Assembly: GCF_000372445.1 (NCBI RefSeq)
Contig: NZ_AQUY01000003.1
Span: 1 to 64,000 of the forward strand
From: Corynebacterium ulceribovis DSM 45146
GTDB taxonomy: Bacteria > Actinomycetota > Actinomycetes > Mycobacteriales > Mycobacteriaceae
Length of the DNA stretch: 64,000 nt
Direction: 5' to 3'
Shown: positions 34,948-45,975 of the stretch, piece by piece
Position numbering within the stretch: the stretch's first letter is position 1
Layout: each line of letters begins with the position of its first letter
Program-made: the position numbers and the translations under genes
Notes under the pieces: generated by a model
What the model saw: the letters and a program-made list of their open reading frames with translations, nothing else
Told to the model about the DNA's origin: nothing
Databases searched by the model: none

Positions 34948-37305
34948 CTACTCCACAACGGAGTTGGCGCCTGCTGCGTTGCCGAAGAGTTCCGGCAGGG
35001 TCGAGGTCCAGGCCTCGGCAGCTTCGGTCACTGGGATGCTGAAGTCAATAACATCACCAGCAGCGGTTGCGCCGGAGACGTCAATGGTGGCAGTACCGTC
35101 ATCGACGCTGGTAACCCGACCAATGCGAGCAGCCTGGATACCCAAGTCTGCAGCCAGAGCCGTCACAGCTTCCATGTTTTCCGATGGCACTGCGACCAAT
35201 GCTCGAGAAGCAGATTCAGAGAACAGTGCGACGAATGCGTCGGCATGCACCTGGGTCAGCTCCACCTGCAGGCCGACACCGGACTGCACGGCAGCTTCCA
35301 CCAGTGCCTGCGCCAGGCCACCTTCGGACAGGTCGCGGGCTGCGGAAATCAGACGAGCGGAATCGGAAGCACCGGCTTCGACCTGGGAGGTGAAGAACTT
35401 CGACAGTTTCTCTTCGTTTTCCAGCTCAACCTGCGGCGGCAGACCGGCTAGCGCACCGTGAGCAACCTGCTGCCAGATAGAGCCGCCGAGTTCATCTTCG
35501 GTTGCGCCGAGCAGCACCAGCTCTTCGCCTTCAACAGTGCCGAGTCGGTTGGAGAACGCGCGGTTCACATCGTCAACAATGCCCAACACGGCAATGACTG
35601 GGGTTGGCAGGATTGGTTCTTCACCGGTCTGGTTGTAGAAGGACACATTGCCGCCAGTCACTGGGATCGACAATTCCTTCGCGCCATCAGCCAAGCCGCG
35701 AACCGCTTCGCGGAACTGCCACATGACATCTGGGTTCTCCGGGGAACCGAAGTTCAGGCAGTTCGATACCGCGAATGGTTTCGCACCGGTTACCGACACG
35801 TTGCGGTAGGCCTCGGCCAGCGCCAGCTGGGCACCCATCCGTGGGTCCAGCTTGGTGTAGCGGCCGGAAGCGTCGGTGGACACGGCAATGCCGCGGCCGG
35901 TTTCTTCGTTCACGCGCAGCACACCAGCGTCGGAGTGCTTAGCGGCAACGGTGTTACCGCGGACGTAGCGGTCGTACTGTTCGGTGATGAACTGGCGGGA
36001 GCACAGCGCTGGCGATGCCGCCATCTTTAGCACGGTCTCGCGCAGCTCTTCCGCAGATTCTGGGCGGTCCAGCTCCGGCGCAATCTGCAGCGCGTCCTGC
36101 CACTCTGGGCGTGCCCAAGGACGTTCGTACACTGGGCCTTCATCAGCGATGGTCTTCGGTGGGGCGTCAACGACAGTCTTACCGAAGTGCTTGATGACGA
36201 GGTGGTCGCCATCGGTGACTTCACCAATGTCGGAGGCAATGACATCCCACTTGGCACAGATAGCCATGAATTCATCCATGTCTTCTGGCTTCACCACCGC
36301 GCACATGCGCTCCTGCGATTCAGAGGACAGGATTTCGGCGGCGGACATATTTTCCGCGCGCAGGTGAACGTTATCCAGGTTCACTTCCATGCCACCGTCA
36401 CCGGCTGCAGCAAGCTCGGAGACCGCGCAGGACAGGCCCGCGCCGCCGAGGTCCTGAATACCAACGACCACACCGGCCTTGTACAGGTCCAGGCAGCATT
36501 CGATGAGGACCTTCTCAGCGAACGGGTCGCCCACCTGCACGGCAGGCAGTTTGCGCTCGGCGCCTTCTTCGAAGGTGTCGGAGGCAAGGACGGAGACACC
36601 GCCGATGCCGTCGAGGCCGGTGCGAGAGCCGAAAAGCACCACACGGTTACCGGTACCGGAAGCAAACGCTAGGTGCAGATCTTCCTTCGGCAGCACGCCC
36701 ACACACAGCGCGTTGACCAGCGGGTTGCCTGCGTAGGACTCGTCAAAGACGGTTTCGCCGCCAATGTTTGGCAGGCCGAGGCAGTTGCCGTATCCGCCAA
36801 CACCGGAGATGACACCCGGCAGCACGCGCTGAGTATCCGGTGCGTCCGCTGGGCCGAAGCGCAGCTGGTCCATGACGGCAACTGGGCGGGCACCCATGGC
36901 CATGATGTCGCGGACAATGCCGCCAACGCCGGTTGCGGCGCCTTGGTATGGCTCGACGTAGGAAGGGTGGTTGTGGGATTCGACCTTGAAGGTCACTGCC
37001 CAGCCGTCTCCGATGTCGACCACACCGGCGTTTTCGCCGATGCCGGCCAGCATCTTCGACTTCATTTCGTCGGTGGTGGTTTCACCGAAGTAGCGCAGGT
37101 GCACCTTGGAGGATTTGTAGGAGCAGTGCTCCGACCACATGACGGAGTAGACGGCCAGTTCTGCGTCGGTTGGGCGGCGGCCCAGGATGTCGCGGATGCG
37201 CTGGTATTCGTCTTCCTTCAGGCCCAGTTCCGCCCACGGCTGTTCCAGGTCCGGGGTGTTTTTGGCATTGTCGACGGTGTCGTCGTGTACCTTGTATTCG
37301 CTCAT
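34948..37305 (-). CDS. purL: Phosphoribosylformylglycinamidine synthase large subunit
   Basis: 785 residues, the small (PurL-type) form that needs PurS and PurQ; converts FGAR to FGAM with ATP and ammonia. Signatures: [17 protein letters not shown] (about 53-69), [55 protein letters not shown] and [15 protein letters not shown]. It is slightly longer than the usual 740-765. Last gene of purS-purQ-purL, 31 nt after purQ. Confidence 0.95.
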   Translation of the reverse strand: MSEYKVHDDTVDNAKNTPDLEQPWAELGLKEDEYQRIRDILGRRPTDAELAVYSVMWSEHCSYKSSKVHLRYFGETTTDEMKSKMLAGIGENAGVVDIGDGWAVTFKVESHNHPSYVEPYQGAATGVGGIVRDIMAMGARPVAVMDQLRFGPADAPDTQRVLPGVISGVGGYGNCLGLPNIGGETVFDESYAGNPLVNALCVGVLPKEDLHLAFASGTGNRVVLFGSRTGLDGIGGVSVLASDTFEEGAERKLPAVQVGDPFAEKVLIECCLDLYKAGVVVGIQDLGGAGLSCAVSELAAAGDGGMEVNLDNVHLRAENMSAAEILSSESQERMCAVVKPEDMDEFMAICAKWDVIASDIGEVTDGDHLVIKHFGKTVVDAPPKTIADEGPVYERPWARPEWQDALQIAPELDRPESAEELRETVLKMAASPALCSRQFITEQYDRYVRGNTVAAKHSDAGVLRVNEETGRGIAVSTDASGRYTKLDPRMGAQLALAEAYRNVSVTGAKPFAVSNCLNFGSPENPDVMWQFREAVRGLADGAKELSIPVTGGNVSFYNQTGEEPILPTPVIAVLGIVDDVNRAFSNRLGTVEGEELVLLGATEDELGGSIWQQVAHGALAGLPPQVELENEEKLSKFFTSQVEAGASDSARLISAARDLSEGGLAQALVEAAVQSGVGLQVELTQVHADAFVALFSESASRALVAVPSENMEAVTALAADLGIQAARIGRVTSVDDGTATIDVSGATAAGDVIDFSIPVTEAAEAWTSTLPELFGNAAGANSVVE

Positions 37306-37336
37306 TGAGTGAACCTATTTTCCTTCCGGCTGGCGG

Positions 37337-38008
37337 CTACGCGCCAATGGTCGAAACGGCAGAAATGAACATGGTCAGGCCGTCCACAGATGGGCCCGTC
37401 AGTGCTTCGACAGCATGCTCTGGGTGTGGCATCAAGCCAACGATGCGGCCGTCGGCGCTGGCAACACCAGCGATGTCATGCAGGGAGCCATTCGGGTTAA
37501 CGGTGTAGCGGAAGACCACGCGGCCTTCGCCTTCCAGTTCCGCGATGGTTTCTGCCGATGCCTGGTAGCGGCCTTCAGCGTGCTTGTGCGGAATGAGGAT
37601 GTGTTCCTTTTCCGTGTAGCCGGAGGTCCAAGCGGTGGTGTTGTTTTCGACAACCAAGTGGGTGTCGTCGCAGTTGAAGTGCAGGCCTTCGTTGCGGGTC
37701 AGCGCGCCTGGCAGCAGTCCGGCTTCGGTCAGAATCTGGAAGCCGTTGCAGATACCGAGCACTGGCATGCCGCCCTTGGCGGATTCAATGACGGACTGCA
37801 TGACTGGGGCGAGTGCGGAAATGGCACCGCAGCGCAGGTAGTCGCCGTAGGAGAAGCCGCCGGGGACGACCACAGCGTCGACGTTCTTCAGGTCAGCGTC
37901 GTTGTGCCAGAGGTCGACAACTTCGGCGCCGGCTAGGCGGACGGCACGGGCTGCGTCAACATCGTCCAGGGTTCCGGGAAATGTAATGACACCGATGCGT
38001 GCGCTCAC
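37337..38008 (-). CDS. purQ: Phosphoribosylformylglycinamidine synthase glutaminase subunit
   Basis: 223 residues, a class I glutamine amidotransferase supplying ammonia to PurL. The triad is visible: nucleophile Cys in [11 protein letters not shown] (about Cys86) and the C-terminal His/Glu in [25 protein letters not shown] is also typical. Its start overlaps the purS stop by 4 nt. Confidence 0.96.
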   Translation of the reverse strand: MSARIGVITFPGTLDDVDAARAVRLAGAEVVDLWHNDADLKNVDAVVVPGGFSYGDYLRCGAISALAPVMQSVIESAKGGMPVLGICNGFQILTEAGLLPGALTRNEGLHFNCDDTHLVVENNTTAWTSGYTEKEHILIPHKHAEGRYQASAETIAELEGEGRVVFRYTVNPNGSLHDIAGVASADGRIVGLMPHPEHAVEALTGPSVDGLTMFISAVSTIGA

Positions 38009-38250
38009 TGAGCCACCTCAACACCAACGACGTCGTAGTTTTCGATGACGGTGTTTGCCAGCAGGTTCGCGGCAATTTTTTCCAAGTCCTCGGTGGTGAC
38101 GCTGTCATCCACTTCGAGTTCGAATCGCTTGCCCTGACGCACATCGGATACGCCGCTGACGCCGATTCGGCCTAGCGCACGCTGAACAGCCTGGCCCTGT
38201 GGGTCCAGAATCTCTTCCTTGGGCATCACGTTGACAACTACTCGGGCCAT
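38005..38250 (-). CDS. purS: Phosphoribosylformylglycinamidine synthase subunit PurS
   Basis: 81 residues, typical PurS size. [20 protein letters not shown] and the C-terminal [17 protein letters not shown] match the family. It bridges PurL and PurQ. AGGAG precedes ATG 38250. First gene of purSQL; a promoter should lie in the 127-nt gap after 38250, but no clear one was identified. Confidence 0.93.
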   Translation of the reverse strand: MARVVVNVMPKEEILDPQGQAVQRALGRIGVSGVSDVRQGKRFELEVDDSVTTEDLEKIAANLLANTVIENYDVVGVEVAQ

Positions 38251-38377
38251 TCTTGAAGCTCCTGGTTAGCTGGGGGTTCTGGCGGCAAAAGTGGTCCTGC
38301 CACCAATGACGTTACCGAGCTTACCTTCTCCAGCTTCAGTTACAGATTTCCAGGTCCAGACAGCCCGGATGCCGCGA

Positions 38378-39058
38378 CTAGTCGAGCAGATCCCGGTACG
38401 TTGCCGGTGTGCTGCCAAGCTCAAGCGTGGCATCGATGGCACCGACGAAGTCCCGGAGGGTTTTCGCTCGCGCCAACTGGCCGCCGGAGACAGACAGGCG
38501 TACCAGCTTCCCTGCTGCGGCGTTTCGGGCCGCTGCCTTGATGACGTTGCGGCGCCACCATCCGGCGGCGCCAAAGCCCTCACCCATGGCGAGCACCCGC
38601 GAACGGTGAAAGTAACCGTCGGTAAACGTATGGATGCCCTGCAAATCGCCGACCAAGCGGTAGCCCATGGCGGGCAGCATCTCGAGGGTGCCGGGCGACA
38701 GTTGCCACCGCGGTGGGGAAAACAGGTCGGTGGCTAGGCCAAGCTTGTCCATTTGCCGGTTCGCAGCGGTGAGGCGCAGTTTCGCTTCGTGGCCGCCGAG
38801 GGCGGCGAATTCGGCGCGGCGGCCGGAGACAGTCTGGTCGAATCCGTTCAAAATAATCGGAGTCCCAGCGTCGACCTGCTTCTGTACCCACTTCAGGGTC
38901 TTCTTGTCCTTCGCCAAGTGCCAGCTTTCGCCGATGTGGGGTGCCACGAGCAACGACACTGGTACGTCGATGGAGTCAAGGTGCGATACCAGGGATTTCA
39001 CAGATCCGAGGGTGTTGTCTCGGATCCCTGATATCGACACAAGAAGGGAGCCTGTCAT
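38378..39058 (-). CDS. DUF2334 polysaccharide-deacetylase-like protein
   Basis: 226 residues from ATG 39058 (a frame to 39085 adds nine residues). The NodB-like fold of DUF2334 is suggested by LLVSISGIRDNT, PVSLLVAPHIG, GTPIILNGFDQTV, FSPPRWQLSPGTLEMLPAMGY and the C-terminal LVRLSVSGGQL. The family His-Gly-Phe/Asp metal motif appears as NGFDQ rather than HGFD, so activity as a deacetylase is uncertain. No signal peptide is seen. It lies between purS and ptrB on the same strand. Confidence 0.7.
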   Translation of the reverse strand: MTGSLLVSISGIRDNTLGSVKSLVSHLDSIDVPVSLLVAPHIGESWHLAKDKKTLKWVQKQVDAGTPIILNGFDQTVSGRRAEFAALGGHEAKLRLTAANRQMDKLGLATDLFSPPRWQLSPGTLEMLPAMGYRLVGDLQGIHTFTDGYFHRSRVLAMGEGFGAAGWWRRNVIKAAARNAAAGKLVRLSVSGGQLARAKTLRDFVGAIDATLELGSTPATYRDLLD

Positions 39059-39098
39059 AGGCAACGATGGTGCCACAGTTGGCACCGGATTTCAGCGC

Positions 39099-41237
39099 CT
39101 AAGCCGCCCCAGTCACGCGCAGAATCCACGCATACTCGTAGGCGGTTTCTTTCCACTTGGCGTAGCGTCCCGAGACACCACCATGGCCTGCGGACATTTC
39201 AGTCTTCAACAAGAATGGGCCGCCTTTGCCGATTTCTTGCAACTTGGCAATCCACTTTGCTGGCTCCACATAGAGCACCCGAGTATCATTCAGGCTGGTC
39301 AAAGCCAGAATTTCTGGGTATTCCACGTCGTCACGAACATTCTCATACGCCGAGTAGCTAGCCATGAGGTCGTAGATTTCTGGGTCCGCCAGCGGGTTAC
39401 CCCACTCTTCCCACTCCACCACCGTCAGCGGCAGCTCCGGCATGAGCATCGAGGTCAGCGAGTCCACAAACGGCACCACTGCCTGGATACCGCAGAACTT
39501 CTCCGGCGCCATATTGGCCACCGCGCCCATGAGCATGCCGCCAGCACTTCCGCCTTCGGCAGCCATCATCTGGTGCGTCGTAATTCCCTGGGCAACCAAT
39601 TCATCGGCGCAGGCAATGAAGTCAGTGAACGTATTTGGTTTCGACTTTTCGCGGCCATTCAGCCACCAGCTGCGGCCCATTTCGCCGCCGCCGCGCACAT
39701 GCGCCACTGCCCACACCATTCCGCGGTCCAGCAGGCTCAACCGGCTCACCGAGAAACCAGGATCCACCGGCATCTCATAGGAGCCGTAGGCGTAGAGCAG
39801 AGTCGGTTTCGGCGAACTCATATCCAGGTCCACGCGGCGCACCACCGAGATAGGCACTTCGGTGCCGTCTGCAGCGGTCGCCCACATGCGGGTGGCCTGG
39901 TACTGCGTCTTGTCGTAGCCGCCTGGAATTTCCTGCTCTTTCAGCAGCGTGCGCTCACCAGTGGCAATATCCATTTCCCAGGTCTGACTTGGGGTGGTGA
40001 ACGAGCCGTAACCGAACCGCAGCACTGGGGTATCCCACTCTGGGTTCGCGCTTGCTCCGACGCTGTACAGCTCTTCAGCGAACTCCAACTCGCGGAAATT
40101 CAACGCCTGGTCGCCGTCAACAAGCGAAGTGCACAGGGCCAACCGGCCAATGCCGCCACGTCGGTAGGCCAACAGGATGTGGCCGGCGAAGGCGCTGACA
40201 CCTTCGATGCGGACGCCGTCGCGTGGGGCGATGACCTCGGTGATGTCGGTGAGGGCTGGTAGCGGGCCAACGTCGGCGATACCGACGGAATAGTCGACGC
40301 TCAGGGCGTTGTGAGTGATAAGGAAACGGTCGCGGCCTGCAATAACGGCGTGTTCAACGTCGTATTCGATGCCGGTGTCACGCTCACGGATGCACCACGG
40401 GTCGGATTCAATGTTGGCGGTGTCGATGGCCCACACTTCCGACGTGGTCTTCGAACCAACCTCAATGAGCAGGTACTTTTCGCTGCGGGTGGTGCCAACA
40501 CCAACCCAGTATGCTTCATCCGGCTCGTGGAAAATGCGGACGTCATCGGCGACATCGGTGCCGACTTTGTGTCGCCACACTGAATCTGGGCGCCAGGCTT
40601 CGTCGACGCGCTGGTAGAAAATCCAGTCGCTGCCGACCCAAGTCGCACCGGCAGAAATATCTTCGATGGTGTCTGGCAGGTCTTCGCCGGTCGTAAGGTC
40701 GCGGATCCGCAGGGTGTAGCGCTCGTCGCCCACAACGTCGGTGGAATAGGCCAGGTAGCGACCATCCAAGCTGACGGCTCCGGCACCCATGCTGAAGAAC
40801 TCGTGGCCTTCGGCGGCAAGGTTGGCGTCGAAGATAATCTGCTCGCCCTCAGGTGCGCCTTCTTCCGGCAGCACCGGCGGGACCCACGCGTCCGCCGCAG
40901 TTTTCGGGACGGCTGGGATACGGCAGGACACACCGTAGTTTTTGCCTTCGACGCTGCGGCCGTAGTACCAAAAATCGCCGTTGCGCACTGGCACCGACAT
41001 GTCGGTTTCTTTCACCCGCGACTTAATCTCGCCGTAGACCGTGTCGGTGAGGTCCGTCAGGTCGGCGGTGTGCGCCTTGGTGTATTCGTTTTCGGCTTCG
41101 AGGTAGGCGCGGACTTCTGGGTTGTCTTTGTCGCGCAGCCATTCGTAGTTATCAACGAATTCGCGGCCGTGATGGGTACGAGTAAGTGGCCGCTGAGCTG
41201 CAATGGGCTGCTTAGCGGTGACGTTACGGGCGGTCAT
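39099..41237 (-). CDS. ptrB: Prolyl oligopeptidase family serine peptidase (oligopeptidase B-like)
   Basis: 712 residues. N-terminal seven-bladed propeller (about 70-420) and C-terminal alpha/beta-hydrolase domain. Catalytic Ser in [13 protein letters not shown] (near 550), Asp in [11 protein letters not shown], and His in [24 protein letters not shown] is the oxyanion segment. It cuts short peptides, after basic residues in oligopeptidase B. ATG 41237 overlaps the purC stop (ATGA), so the gene is translationally coupled to purC; an upstream frame to 41255 would start inside purC. Confidence 0.9.
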   Translation of the reverse strand: MTARNVTAKQPIAAQRPLTRTHHGREFVDNYEWLRDKDNPEVRAYLEAENEYTKAHTADLTDLTDTVYGEIKSRVKETDMSVPVRNGDFWYYGRSVEGKNYGVSCRIPAVPKTAADAWVPPVLPEEGAPEGEQIIFDANLAAEGHEFFSMGAGAVSLDGRYLAYSTDVVGDERYTLRIRDLTTGEDLPDTIEDISAGATWVGSDWIFYQRVDEAWRPDSVWRHKVGTDVADDVRIFHEPDEAYWVGVGTTRSEKYLLIEVGSKTTSEVWAIDTANIESDPWCIRERDTGIEYDVEHAVIAGRDRFLITHNALSVDYSVGIADVGPLPALTDITEVIAPRDGVRIEGVSAFAGHILLAYRRGGIGRLALCTSLVDGDQALNFRELEFAEELYSVGASANPEWDTPVLRFGYGSFTTPSQTWEMDIATGERTLLKEQEIPGGYDKTQYQATRMWATAADGTEVPISVVRRVDLDMSSPKPTLLYAYGSYEMPVDPGFSVSRLSLLDRGMVWAVAHVRGGGEMGRSWWLNGREKSKPNTFTDFIACADELVAQGITTHQMMAAEGGSAGGMLMGAVANMAPEKFCGIQAVVPFVDSLTSMLMPELPLTVVEWEEWGNPLADPEIYDLMASYSAYENVRDDVEYPEILALTSLNDTRVLYVEPAKWIAKLQEIGKGGPFLLKTEMSAGHGGVSGRYAKWKETAYEYAWILRVTGAA

Positions 41238-42121
41238 GCAGGGTCGCCGATCCAATCTGCAAACTTCTTGCCGGAGATGCGTTCGTAGGCTTCAACGTAG
41301 CGGTCGCGGGTTGCTTCGACGACGGAGCCTGGTAGCTCTGGTGGCTCGGACTGGCCATCCCAGCCAGACTTTGAGCTGGTCAGCCAGTTGCGGACGTACT
41401 GCTTGTCGAAGGAAGGCTGGACTTCACCTTCGGTGTAGCCGTCAGCTGGCCAGTAGCGGGAGGAGTCTGGGGTGAGCACTTCGTCGGCGATGACGAGGTT
41501 GCCGTCGCTGTCCAGGCCGAATTCAAACTTGGTGTCGGCGAGGATGACACCCTTGTCGAGGGCCATGGCTGCGGCTTCGGAGTAAATCTTCAGGGTTGCG
41601 GCGCGCAGTTCTTCCGCGCGGGCCACGCCAAGGGCGTCGACGACGGCGCTAAATGGCACGTTCTCGTCGTGGTCGCCAAGCTCAGCCTTGGTGGCTGGGG
41701 TGAAGATTGGCTCTGGCAGCTTCGACGCTTCTTCCAGGCCTGCTGGCAGTTCGATGCCGCAGACAGTGCCGTTGGCCTGGTATTCCTTCATGCCGGAGCC
41801 GGTGAGGTAACCGCGCGCCACGCATTCGAAAGGCAGCATATTGAGCTTTTTGACGATCAGGGCGCGGCCGAGAACTTCCTCCGGAATGCGCGGGTCGTCG
41901 GCTGGGCCGGCGAGGTGGTTTGGGAAGTCGATGGCGTCGAAGAAGTAGACGCTCATGGCGGTGAGGACTCGCCCCTTGTCAGGGATTGGGGTGTCCAGGA
42001 TGTGGTCGTACGCGGAAATACGGTCGGAGACAACCAGAAGGAGTGTGTTTTCGTCTACTTCATAGATCTCGCGGACCTTGCCAGCAGAGACGTGCTCATA
42101 ATCGGACAGTTCAGGACGCAT
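41234..42121 (-). CDS. purC: SAICAR synthase
   Basis: 295 residues from ATG 42121, where the protein starts [21 protein letters not shown] as in C. glutamicum (20-residue limit respected by omitting the rest). It joins CAIR and aspartate with [43 protein letters not shown] and [14 protein letters not shown]-type motifs are present. TACACT ends 7 nt before the ATG, so the upstream extension to 42169 is rejected and the mRNA is probably leaderless. Confidence 0.95.
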   Translation of the reverse strand: MRPELSDYEHVSAGKVREIYEVDENTLLLVVSDRISAYDHILDTPIPDKGRVLTAMSVYFFDAIDFPNHLAGPADDPRIPEEVLGRALIVKKLNMLPFECVARGYLTGSGMKEYQANGTVCGIELPAGLEEASKLPEPIFTPATKAELGDHDENVPFSAVVDALGVARAEELRAATLKIYSEAAAMALDKGVILADTKFEFGLDSDGNLVIADEVLTPDSSRYWPADGYTEGEVQPSFDKQYVRNWLTSSKSGWDGQSEPPELPGSVVEATRDRYVEAYERISGKKFADWIGDPA

Positions 42122-42128
42122 GCCGCGT

Positions 42129-42158
42129 AGTGTAGTCCCGCTGAGCGCTGACTGTGAA
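42129..42158 (-). promoter_or_regulatory. Predicted leaderless promoter of purC-ptrB
   Basis: Minus strand TTCACA (42153-42158), 18-nt spacer, TACACT (42129-42134); ATG 42121 follows after 7 nt. Confidence 0.55.
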
Positions 42159-42321
42159 TTGAAATGCAAGAAGGTAATAATTTCTGAACTTTCCCCGCAG
42201 GTCAGAATCTCCCGCTAGGCTGGAAACATAACTATGTGACGGGGAACACGTCACAAGATCTGTTTCTGCCAAATCACTCAACACTGTGTACGCAACAGTG
42301 CACAAGGAGAAGGACTGCACC

Positions 42322-43635
42322 ATGACTTCCACCCCTGAACCACGCCGCGCAGTCATCGTCGGCGGCAACCGAATTCCATTCGTCCGTTCCAACGGCGCTT
42401 ACTTCGGTGCCTCAAATATTGACATGCTGACCTCGGCAATTGACGGCTTGGTGGCACGATTCGGCCTGTCCGGCGAAAAGCTGGGCATGGTGACCGGTGG
42501 CGCCGTGCTGAAGCACTCCCGCGACTTCAACATGGTCCGCGAAGTGGTGCTCGGCTCCGCATTGGACCCACACACCCCAGCATTTGATGTGCAGATGGCT
42601 TGCGCCACGGGAATGCAGGCGATGAATGATGTGGCGGCGAAGATCAAACTCGGCCAGATCGACGTGGGTATCGCATCGGGTGTAGACACCACCTCCGACG
42701 CGCCGATTGCGGTGTCCGACGGCATGCGCACTGCCCTGCTGGATGCGTCCCGCCAGAAGAAACCGCTGAACCAGATCAAGGCACTGTCGGCGATTCGCCC
42801 AGCAGACTTCAAGCCATTGGCGCCAGGCACCGGCGAACCACGCACCGGCCTGTCCATGGGTGAACACCAGGCGATCACCACCGCGAAGTGGGGTGTGACC
42901 CGCGAAGAGCAGGATGAACTGGCGGCGGCGTCGCACCAGAACTTGGCCCGCGCCTACGACGAGGGTTTCTTTGACGACCTGATTACGCCGTTCCGCGGTG
43001 TGAATAAGGACAACAACCTGCGTCCAGACTCCACCGTGGAGAAGCTCGCCAAGCTGAAGCCAGTGTTCGGTAAGTCGCTGGATGCAGAGGCAACGATGAC
43101 TGCCGGAAACTCCACCACGTTGACCGACGGCGCGTCCGCAGTGTTGATTTCCTCCGTCGAATGGGCTGAGCAGCGCAACCTGCCAGTGCTCGCGGACCTA
43201 GTGGACTTTGAGTCCGCTGCCGTTGACTTCGTCCACGGCGATGAAGGGCTCCTGATGGCTCCTGCCTACGCAGTGCCACGCATGCTGGAGCGCAATGGCC
43301 TGAAGCTGCAGGACTTCGACTTCTACGAACTGCATGAAGCCTTCGCTTCGACGGTGCTGGCCACGTTGAAGGCGTGGGAAGACGCAGAATTCTGCTCCGA
43401 CCGCCTGGGCCTAGACAAGCCACTTGGCAGCATTGACCGCACCAAGCTGAACGTCAACGGCTCCTCCCTGGCAACTGGTCACCCATTTGCTGCGACCGGC
43501 GGCCGCATCGCTGCATCGCTCGCGAAAATGCTGCGCGCCAAGGCCGACGAGACCGGCGAAACCGCCCGCGGCCTGATTTCGGTGTGCGCTGCCGGTGGCC
43601 AAGGTGTCGTCGCCATCCTCGACGCCCGTCCGTAA
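42322..43635 (+). CDS. fadA2: Acetyl-CoA C-acyltransferase (FadA2-like thiolase)
   Basis: 437 residues from ATG 42322, preceded by AAGGAGAAGGA. Thiolase catalytic residues: nucleophile Cys94 in QMACATGMQA, His in NVNGSSLATGHPFAATGG and second Cys in SVCAAGGQGV; ELHEAFAS is the NEAFA-type loop with His in place of Asn. It condenses or cleaves acyl-CoA by two carbons. Order fadA2-fabG4-htdX mirrors Rv0243-Rv0242c-Rv0241c of M. tuberculosis, though there fadA2 is divergent. Family is firm; the symbol is by this synteny. Confidence 0.85.
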   Translation: MTSTPEPRRAVIVGGNRIPFVRSNGAYFGASNIDMLTSAIDGLVARFGLSGEKLGMVTGGAVLKHSRDFNMVREVVLGSALDPHTPAFDVQMACATGMQAMNDVAAKIKLGQIDVGIASGVDTTSDAPIAVSDGMRTALLDASRQKKPLNQIKALSAIRPADFKPLAPGTGEPRTGLSMGEHQAITTAKWGVTREEQDELAAASHQNLARAYDEGFFDDLITPFRGVNKDNNLRPDSTVEKLAKLKPVFGKSLDAEATMTAGNSTTLTDGASAVLISSVEWAEQRNLPVLADLVDFESAAVDFVHGDEGLLMAPAYAVPRMLERNGLKLQDFDFYELHEAFASTVLATLKAWEDAEFCSDRLGLDKPLGSIDRTKLNVNGSSLATGHPFAATGGRIAASLAKMLRAKADETGETARGLISVCAAGGQGVVAILDARP

Positions 43636-43682
43636 CCCCGCAACCATAAACGTCAACAAGCCCTTTGACGCAAGGAGAACTC

Positions 43683-45029
43683 ATGTCGGATAAGTACATT
43701 GACCTGGTAAACGGTGGCCCACTGACTGGTGTGGCAAAGCAACTGGGGCTGCCACAGCCGCCAGTGCTGCGACGATATGAAGCGGGCCAGCCGCTGCTGG
43801 AAAACAATATTGTGCTGCTGGTCGGTGACGGCCCGGACCTGCCGAAAGTTACTGACATTCTGACCGGTTGGGGTCTGGATGTGCGCACGGGCGTGGCTCC
43901 GGACCAGAAGGTCGGCGCGATTGTGGCAGTATTTACTGACATCACCCGGCCACAGCAGTTCCAGGAACCAGTGCTGGAGATGAATAAATCGTTTAAGCGG
44001 CTGGCGAAAAACGGTCGGTTTGTCACCCTGTCGCGGCCGTTTGGTGAGCACATTGACGACCCAGCGACGAACTCCGCACGCGCAGGTGTGGAGGGACTTG
44101 TGCGGTCGCTTGGTCAGGAAGTGCGCGGCGGTGCGACAGCCAACGGCATCCTGATTAACGACGATGTAGCTGCCGATGCGGTTGGTGTGCAGGCAGCATT
44201 GCGTTTCTTCCTGTCGTCGCGTTCGGCGTTTGTTGACGGCCAGTTCCTCGTGGTTGATTCCGAACGTGGTGAGCTGCCGGAGAACTGGGAGAAGCCGCTG
44301 GCTGGGCAGGTGGCAGCGGTGACTGGCGCCGCCCGGGGTATTGGTAAGGCGATTGCCGAGACCCTGCATAACGACGGCGCCGAAGTGATTGTCATTGACG
44401 TGCCGGCCGCGGGTGAGAACCTGGCGAAGGTGGCGAATGCGCTGGGCGGTTTGGCGCTGCAGCAGGACATCACTGCCGAGGATGCTGGCGCGAAGATTGC
44501 TGAGGCGGCGCAGCGCAAGTACGGCCGCTTGGACATTGTGGTGCACAACGCTGGCATTACCCGCGACAAGCTGTTCGCGAATATGGATGACGCGAAGTGG
44601 GGTTCGGTCATTGCGGTGAATATTGAGTCGCAGCTGAAGATGAATGAGCAGTTGCTGGCAAACCCAGTGTTCCAGGACCACCCGCGCATTATTTCGATGT
44701 CGTCGACGTCCGGTATTGCGGGTAACCGCGGGCAGACGAACTACGCGGTGACGAAGGCCGGTGTCATTGGCATGGTGCAGGCCACGACGAAGCAGGCGGC
44801 GGAGTTTGGTGGCACGGCAAATGCGATTGCGCCGGGGTTCATTGAAACTGAAATGACGGCGGCGATTCCGTTTGCTACCCGCAATGTGGCACGCCGGTTG
44901 AACTCGCTGCTACAGGGCGGTCTGCCGGAGGATGTCGCGCAGGGCGTGGCCTTCTTTGCATCCCCTGCCGCCGAGGGCCTGTCCGGTCAGGTGCTGCGCG
45001 TGTGTGGCCAGAACAAGGTCGGTAAGTAG
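43683..45029 (+). CDS. fabG4: High-molecular-weight 3-oxoacyl-thioester reductase FabG4
   Basis: 448 residues from ATG 43683 (AAGGAG upstream), far longer than ordinary FabG (about 250). A flavodoxin-like N-terminal domain (about 35-200) lacks the nucleotide motif. The C-terminal short-chain dehydrogenase domain has TGAARGIGKA (near 223), NAGITRD, and catalytic Ser...Tyr-x-x-x-Lys in SSTSGIAGNRGQTNYAVTK. FabG4 of mycobacteria is an NADH-dependent ketoacyl-CoA reductase. It is followed 7 nt later by htdX and preceded by fadA2. Confidence 0.9.
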   Translation: MSDKYIDLVNGGPLTGVAKQLGLPQPPVLRRYEAGQPLLENNIVLLVGDGPDLPKVTDILTGWGLDVRTGVAPDQKVGAIVAVFTDITRPQQFQEPVLEMNKSFKRLAKNGRFVTLSRPFGEHIDDPATNSARAGVEGLVRSLGQEVRGGATANGILINDDVAADAVGVQAALRFFLSSRSAFVDGQFLVVDSERGELPENWEKPLAGQVAAVTGAARGIGKAIAETLHNDGAEVIVIDVPAAGENLAKVANALGGLALQQDITAEDAGAKIAEAAQRKYGRLDIVVHNAGITRDKLFANMDDAKWGSVIAVNIESQLKMNEQLLANPVFQDHPRIISMSSTSGIAGNRGQTNYAVTKAGVIGMVQATTKQAAEFGGTANAIAPGFIETEMTAAIPFATRNVARRLNSLLQGGLPEDVAQGVAFFASPAAEGLSGQVLRVCGQNKVGK

Positions 45030-45036
45030 GTTCACC

Positions 45037-45975
45037 ATGACTGTGCGAACGTTGAAGGAAGTGCCGGGCCTCGGTGGGCTCTATGCGAAAGCTGTGCTGC
45101 CGTCGGGTGGCAAGAAGGGCCGGGCGAAGGCCCCCGAGGAGCTGGAGTTTTCCACGCTAGAGGTGCCGGATGTGCCGGTGCCGTGCGACCGAGACGATGC
45201 CATGCGCATTTTCGTCGGTGGCCGCCCTGCGGAGGAAGCATTCTTCGGGCATCTGCATTCCCTGCTGATGCCGTTGCAGATGGAATTGATGACGCAGCCG
45301 AAGTTCCCGCTGCCGATGATGGGTCTGATTCACACCACCAACACGTGGCGTCAGCTGCGTCCAGTACCACTGGATTCCGAGGTTGACCTGCAGGTTACCG
45401 TGGCGGAGTTTCGACCGCACCGAGTTGGCACGGAGGTACTGCTTGTATCGCAGGTGCTTATTGACGGACAGGTCGCTGCCGAGGAGGAGACGACCTATCT
45501 AGCCAAGGGCGTCAAGCTCGACGGGCTCGGCGAGGCACTGGAAGCTGTTCGGCCGGAATTTGAAACGCCGATGCCAACTGCGCTGTGGAAGCTGGACTCG
45601 GACACTGGCCGCGAGTGGGCCAAGCTGTCGGGCGATATCAACCCGATTCACATTAATCCGCTGCTGGCGAAGGGCCTGGGGATGCCGGGGATGATTGCCC
45701 ATGGCATGTACACAGCCTCGCGGGCACTGTCGGAATGTGATGTGCAGCCTGGCACCAGCTGGAGCTTCGACATTGAGTTCGCGGCGCCAGTGGTGCTGCC
45801 AACAAAGGTGCCAGTGGCGATTACGCGTGCTGGGGTTGGTGCTGGTGGTGTTGGGGGCGGTGCGGCGGGCGCTGGCGCCCGAACCGGCGACATTGGCGAC
45901 TACGACGTTGTGGCGTGGCACGGCAAGAAGAAGCGGCCGCATTTCACAGGCCGCGTCCGCAAGCTCATTGGTTAG
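45037..45975 (+). CDS. htdX: 3-hydroxyacyl-thioester dehydratase HtdX (MaoC family)
   Basis: 312 residues, double hot-dog. The C-terminal MaoC domain has the hydratase motif LSGDINPIHINPLLAKG (catalytic Asp/His, near 197-213) followed by GMIAHGMYTAS. It completes a thiolase-reductase-dehydratase set for an acyl chain elongation or oxidation cycle. A Gly-rich insert with AGVGAGGVGGGAAGAGARTG lies near 268-287 and is probably a surface loop. The stop lies inside a 15-bp tandem duplication. Confidence 0.88.
   Translation: MTVRTLKEVPGLGGLYAKAVLPSGGKKGRAKAPEELEFSTLEVPDVPVPCDRDDAMRIFVGGRPAEEAFFGHLHSLLMPLQMELMTQPKFPLPMMGLIHTTNTWRQLRPVPLDSEVDLQVTVAEFRPHRVGTEVLLVSQVLIDGQVAAEEETTYLAKGVKLDGLGEALEAVRPEFETPMPTALWKLDSDTGREWAKLSGDINPIHINPLLAKGLGMPGMIAHGMYTASRALSECDVQPGTSWSFDIEFAAPVVLPTKVPVAITRAGVGAGGVGGGAAGAGARTGDIGDYDVVAWHGKKKRPHFTGRVRKLIG

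Noticed and set aside
38266-38583. A 105-codon minus-strand frame between purS and the DUF2334 gene
   Set aside because: Overlaps the DUF2334 coding region in another frame and shows no conserved pattern.
38667-40262. A 531-codon open frame on the plus strand
   Set aside because: Antisense to the DUF2334 gene and ptrB, rich in His/Arg without any motif; ptrB has a full catalytic triad on the other strand.
43653-44681. A 342-codon open frame opposite fabG4
   Set aside because: Shadow; the SDR motifs on the plus strand are unmistakable.
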